Assembly: GCA_023622465.1 (NCBI GenBank)
Contig: JAMNZE010000067.1
Coordinates: 1 to 7,990 of the forward strand
Length of the DNA: 7,990 bases
Direction of reading: 5' to 3'
Origin: UBA5500 sp023622465
GTDB lineage: Bacteria > Bacillota > UBA994 > UBA5500
Shown here: positions 4,723-7,990 of the stretch, in pieces
Position numbering within the stretch: position 1 is the first letter of the stretch
How the letters are laid out: the number at the start of each line of letters is the position of its first letter
The notes under the pieces: model-generated
The model's input: only the letters and a program-made list of their open reading frames with translations
Told to the model about the DNA's origin: nothing
Databases searched by the model: none
Position numbers and translations under genes: made by a program

Positions 4723-6705
4723 TTATCTGTCATAACCTCTCAGTTCAATGATCAGATCCCGTAGGTTAGCCGCATGCTCGAACTCCAACCGGCGGGCGGC
4801 CTCCTTCATTTCCTTCTCCAGCTTGGCAATTAGATCCTTACGTTCGCGGGCGCTGAGCTTCTTCACCGACTCACTGGATAAGCTGTAGCTGGTCTGTTCC
4901 TCAGCCACCTTTGTAGCTTCAATCACGTCTCGCACCGCCTTCTGCACACTGCGCGGCGTAATATTATGCTTCTTGTTGTATTCCATCTGTATGGCCCGAC
5001 GGCGGTTAGTCTCTTGAATGGCAACCTCCATAGAGTGCGTAATCTGATCCGCGTACATGATGACTTGTCCATTCACATTGCGGGCTGCTCGGCCGATGGT
5101 TTGTATCAACGAGGTGGTTGAGCGCAAGAAGCCCTCCTTATCCGCATCCAGGATAGCCACCAAAGATACCTCGGGTAAGTCTAACCCTTCCCGCAGCAAG
5201 TTAATACCCACTAATACATCGAATTCGCCTAGGCGTAAGCCACGGATGATTTCCATCCGCTCAATCGTATCGATATCGGAATGCAGGTAACGCACCCGCA
5301 AGCCCATTTCACGGAAATAATCGGTCAAGTCTTCCGCCATGCGTTTAGTCAAGGTGGTCACCAGCACCCGTTCGTTCCGTTCAATACGTTTTCTAATCTC
5401 ACCGTAGAGATCGTCAATCTGCCCTTCAATGGGGCGGACAATGACCTCCGGATCCAACAATCCGGTGGGACGAATAATCTGCTCCACCACCTGGCTACTC
5501 TGCTCCAGTTCATAGGGAGCGGGAGTGGCAGAAACATAAATCACCTGGTTTAAGAGCTGGGAAAACTCGTCGAAGTTTAAAGGGCGATTATCCAGGGCGG
5601 AGGGCAACCGGAACCCATGCTCCACCAGGGTCTCCTTACGGGAACGGTCGCCCGCATACATGCCTCGTACCTGGGGAATGGTCACGTGGGACTCGTCCAC
5701 CACCAACAGAAAATCGTCGGGGAAATAGTCCAACAAGGTGAAGGGCCTCTCCCCGGGAGCGCGCCCATCCAGATGGCGCGAATAGTTTTCGATGCCGGAA
5801 CAGAAACCCAGCTCTTGCATCATTTCTAAGTCATAACGGGTGCGCTGTTCCAGACGCTGGGCTTCCAACAGCTTACCTTGCGCTCGCAGTTCGGCTAAGC
5901 GCTCTTCCAGCTCCTGCGAAATGCTCTGCACGGCCCGCGCCATTTCTTCGGGGGCCGTGACGAAGTGGGAGGCCGGGAAGATGGCCACATGATAGCGTTC
6001 TCCCAACACCTCCCCCGTCAGGGTGTCGATCTCCACAATGCGATCAATTTCATCGCCAAAAAACTCTACCCGCACGGCCCTCTCGGAAGAGGAGGCGGGG
6101 AAAATCTCCACACTGTCACCCCGCACCCGGAAGGTACTGCGGGTAAAATTGACGTCGTTGCGCGAGTATTGAATACCCACCAATTCTCTTAATACCGCAT
6201 CTCGATCTTTCTGCATGCCCGGTCGGAGGGAAACACCCAGCCGTTTATACTCGTGGGGATTACCCAGACCGTAAATACAAGAAACACTGGCCACAATGAT
6301 CACATCTCTTCGTTCAAAGAGAGCCGAGGTGGCCGAGTGGCGCAATTTGTCGATTTCCTCGTTTATCTGAGCATCCTTTTCAATATAGGTGTCGGACGAG
6401 GGGATATAAGCTTCCGGCTGATAATAGTCATAGTAACTTACAAAGTACTCTACCGCGTTGTTGGGGAAAAACTCGCGGAACTCGCTGCATAGTTGGGCAG
6501 CCAAGGTTTTATTATGGGCCAGCACCAAAGTGGGTTTATTGACTTGGGCAATCACGTTGGCAATGGTAAAGGTCTTGCCAGAGCCGGTTACCCCCAACAG
6601 GGTTTGGGCCCGCATGCCCGACTTTACTCCCTCTACTAATTTGGCAATAGCCTCCGGCTGATCGCCGGTGGGCTGAAAATCGGATTTCAATTGAAATGTG
6701 GACAA
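4723..6705 (-). CDS. uvrB: UvrB, excinuclease ABC subunit B
   Basis: UvrB receives damaged DNA from UvrA, verifies the lesion with its beta-hairpin and recruits UvrC. The 660-residue product matches the family length. It has the N-terminal F-x-P-x-GDQPEAI, Walker A GVTGSGKT (38-45), the damage-probing hairpin region YYDYYQPEAYIPSSDTYIEKD (from about 92), DESH Walker B, SATPAPYE, VLVGINLLREGLDLPEV, QTIGRAARN and a complete C-terminal UVR motif at 625-655 (LIAKLEKEMKEAARRLEFEH onward). No deletion was seen along its length. I prefer the TTG start at 6705, giving MSTFQLKSDFQPTGDQP, the usual N-terminus, with AAGGAGG 10 nt upstream. A GTG two codons earlier (6711) sits only 4 nt from that site and is the alternative. 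It starts 20 nt after the PDZ gene's stop, so the two are probably cotranscribed and translationally coupled. Confidence 0.98.
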   Translation of the reverse strand: MSTFQLKSDFQPTGDQPEAIAKLVEGVKSGMRAQTLLGVTGSGKTFTIANVIAQVNKPTLVLAHNKTLAAQLCSEFREFFPNNAVEYFVSYYDYYQPEAYIPSSDTYIEKDAQINEEIDKLRHSATSALFERRDVIIVASVSCIYGLGNPHEYKRLGVSLRPGMQKDRDAVLRELVGIQYSRNDVNFTRSTFRVRGDSVEIFPASSSERAVRVEFFGDEIDRIVEIDTLTGEVLGERYHVAIFPASHFVTAPEEMARAVQSISQELEERLAELRAQGKLLEAQRLEQRTRYDLEMMQELGFCSGIENYSRHLDGRAPGERPFTLLDYFPDDFLLVVDESHVTIPQVRGMYAGDRSRKETLVEHGFRLPSALDNRPLNFDEFSQLLNQVIYVSATPAPYELEQSSQVVEQIIRPTGLLDPEVIVRPIEGQIDDLYGEIRKRIERNERVLVTTLTKRMAEDLTDYFREMGLRVRYLHSDIDTIERMEIIRGLRLGEFDVLVGINLLREGLDLPEVSLVAILDADKEGFLRSTTSLIQTIGRAARNVNGQVIMYADQITHSMEVAIQETNRRRAIQMEYNKKHNITPRSVQKAVRDVIEATKVAEEQTSYSLSSESVKKLSARERKDLIAKLEKEMKEAARRLEFEHAANLRDLIIELRGYDR

Positions 6706-6725
6706 AGCCACCTCACCTCCTTCTA

Positions 6726-7865
6726 CTAGCCCCGCTGCCACCAGCGCAGCAGCGGCTGTAAAGGACTCTTAAAGCTATAGGGGCCGCGGCGCACCGATAG
6801 CACCACTTGTGGCTGAGATTGTACCAGAGCGTACAACTGTTGGTGCGAATGCAGCAGCTCCCCATTGGCGGTAAGAATAATATCAAAGGGCTGCAGCCCA
6901 GCCTGCTCCGCCAGGCCGCCGGGCAGAACTTCCATAATTTTAAGGCCCGGCCCCGTATGGGCATAGAGAGGTGTCCCCACCTGCTGGCGCTGGTTAGCTA
7001 TCACGATCAGCAGTTCATGGCCGAAAGGGGCAAACACGGCGGCCAGTGGCAGCAAAGCCGGAACCCGACTGCCTAGCCAGGCGAGATACAAGAGAATGCC
7101 GCTATAGGCCAGCAAGCGCACCGCCGAGTGGCGAGCCTTTTCTTTCGGTGGCATGGTGATAGCCAAGTCTCCGTAACCCAACCCGGCCAACAGGGGCAGC
7201 ATGTAAAGGGTCAGATCAGCTAAATTCTCTGCCCCTGGGGGGCGAAACAGGGGCCACCAATGGGGCATGGCGATACCGTCGCCGGTGACTACGCCGGACA
7301 ACTCGGGCACAAAAACCAGGGCCAAGAGGGGTAAGGGCCAAAACATCTGCATGCTATAACCACCCACTAGACGCCCCGATGGTTGCCGCACGGTAACCGG
7401 AAAGGCATTAAGGTGCCCACTTAGCAGCATGAGGACACTTTCCACACAATGTAACACGGCCACCAGGGCCATAAGGGAAGCCACATCCAGCTGGGGCCAG
7501 CCGAAAATTAAACTCACCAGCGATAGTAAACCGCCCGAATAGGCGAAACAAATAAAGCGCATGTTGATCAGCGCCAAAGCTAGGGAGACTAACAAAACGT
7601 AGCGGGTCGATTGGATGGAGATGGTGATACCCACACCCATAAGCAGCAGACTGCCAATCAGCCCGCCGACCAGACCAAAGACTAGGGCGAGCAGTACCCG
7701 ACCCAATAGGGGCTGGCGAGCCCGTCCTAAGAAATTCCGCTCCATCTTTTCCGACCTACGATACTGCAGGCCAATCAAGGCCAGGACTACCCAAAAAATA
7801 GGATTGCGGAGAAAATAACCGATGGTTTCCAAATAAGCTCGCACAATCTCCCAAATTGGGGGCAT
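6726..7865 (-). CDS. MinJ-like polytopic membrane protein with C-terminal PDZ domain
   Basis: The 379-residue protein begins with a short amphipathic stretch and has roughly seven to nine hydrophobic segments (about 19-36, 53-80, 85-117, 122-145, 166-185, 205-225 and 242-285). A cytoplasmic or extracytoplasmic PDZ domain follows at about 292-360, with the typical GLKIMEVLPGGLAEQAGLQPFDIILTANG carboxylate-loop and PGG-A-AGL-xGD-like turns. In Firmicutes, proteins of this plan near uvrB and ctp-type protease genes include MinJ, a division-site topology factor of about 400 residues. The opening YFLRNPIFWVVL resembles that family. Function is inferred from architecture and location, so no symbol is given. 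The start is ATG at 7865, with AGGAGG 7 nt upstream; the farther in-frame ATG-like start upstream falls in the promoter. The TAG stop directly precedes the uvrB ribosome binding site. Confidence 0.85.
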   Translation of the reverse strand: MPPIWEIVRAYLETIGYFLRNPIFWVVLALIGLQYRRSEKMERNFLGRARQPLLGRVLLALVFGLVGGLIGSLLLMGVGITISIQSTRYVLLVSLALALINMRFICFAYSGGLLSLVSLIFGWPQLDVASLMALVAVLHCVESVLMLLSGHLNAFPVTVRQPSGRLVGGYSMQMFWPLPLLALVFVPELSGVVTGDGIAMPHWWPLFRPPGAENLADLTLYMLPLLAGLGYGDLAITMPPKEKARHSAVRLLAYSGILLYLAWLGSRVPALLPLAAVFAPFGHELLIVIANQRQQVGTPLYAHTGPGLKIMEVLPGGLAEQAGLQPFDIILTANGELLHSHQQLYALVQSQPQVVLSVRRGPYSFKSPLQPLLRWWQRG

Positions 7866-7898
7866 CTGCCCACCTCCTAAGTAAACCCTGATATTAAA

Positions 7899-7909
7899 AT
7901 TATATACCA
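7899..7909 (-). promoter_or_regulatory. Candidate promoter for the PDZ gene-uvrB unit
   Basis: The minus strand reads TTGGTATATAAT. It offers TATAAT (7904-7899), or TATATA (7906-7901) preceded by TGG as an extended -10. No good -35 hexamer is seen 17 nt upstream (ATCTTC). The leader to the ATG at 7865 would be about 27 nt. The 80 nt beyond it (7911-7990) contain no clear gene. A short open stretch ending in TAG at 7965-7963 might be the end of an upstream gene but cannot be identified. Confidence 0.4.
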
Positions 7910-7990
7910 ACTACATAGACGGAAGATAGAGAGGCCCGCAAGCAATACGCTACCCTGGCGTCCTACTCATCGACAGTGTCAGACCAAAAA

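Noticed and set aside
4522..4735. Small genes on both strands in the uvrB-uvrA gap
   Set aside because: The frames mirror the inverted repeat, overlap each other and the end of uvrB, and have no ribosome binding site or recognisable motif.
7972..7981. GACA-C-TGTC palindrome as an operator upstream of the PDZ gene
   Set aside because: Only four bases per arm; expected by chance and far from the candidate promoter.
7911..7990. End of a 5S rRNA gene, because GAGTAGGACGCCAGG looks like its 3' part
   Set aside because: The match is short, the pairing partner strand of 5S is not present downstream, and the flanks do not fit.

Overview
The window is a nucleotide excision repair cluster read entirely from the minus strand: a MinJ-like membrane PDZ protein, then uvrB, uvrA and uvrC, with uvrC running off the left edge. 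The strong AGGAGG ribosome binding sites, frequent GTG/TTG starts, a moderately G+C-rich sequence and a MinJ-like PDZ gene beside uvrB suggest a low-to-medium-GC Firmicute, probably a Clostridia lineage of the Peptococcaceae/Desulfotomaculum kind. That placement is an inference; no taxonomic marker gene is present.

Layout from right to left (5' to 3' on the coding strand). 7990-7866 is a short leader with a candidate promoter. 7865-6726 encodes the polytopic membrane protein with a C-terminal PDZ domain. uvrB (6705-4723) follows after 20 nt and looks complete. 4722-4354 is a 369-nt gap rich in palindromes. It holds a four-stem cloverleaf with a perfect 11-bp base, a second promoter-like site, a GTAGGGGC-type palindrome ending in a T-run that looks like a terminator, and a good promoter for uvrA. 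uvrA (4353-1794) is interrupted. It ends in an intrinsic terminator that contains its own stop codon. uvrC (1725 to beyond 1) has its own extended -10 promoter immediately upstream.

UvrA, UvrB and UvrC normally act in sequence: UvrA2 (with UvrB) finds the lesion, UvrB verifies it and UvrC makes both incisions. Here UvrB looks intact, but both partners carry deletions. UvrA has lost about 65 residues out of frame from its UvrB-binding domain and about 22 residues in frame from its insertion domain. UvrC has lost a clean 12-residue block from its UVR motif, the part that docks on UvrB. The complete UVR motif at the UvrB C-terminus in the same window gives an internal comparison for the UvrC loss. 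This pattern of an intact UvrB with partners missing UvrB-contact parts is the most notable feature here. It could reflect decay of the pathway, a split or altered UvrA, or sequence/assembly error. No mobile-element gene, CRISPR array, tRNA or rRNA gene was found.
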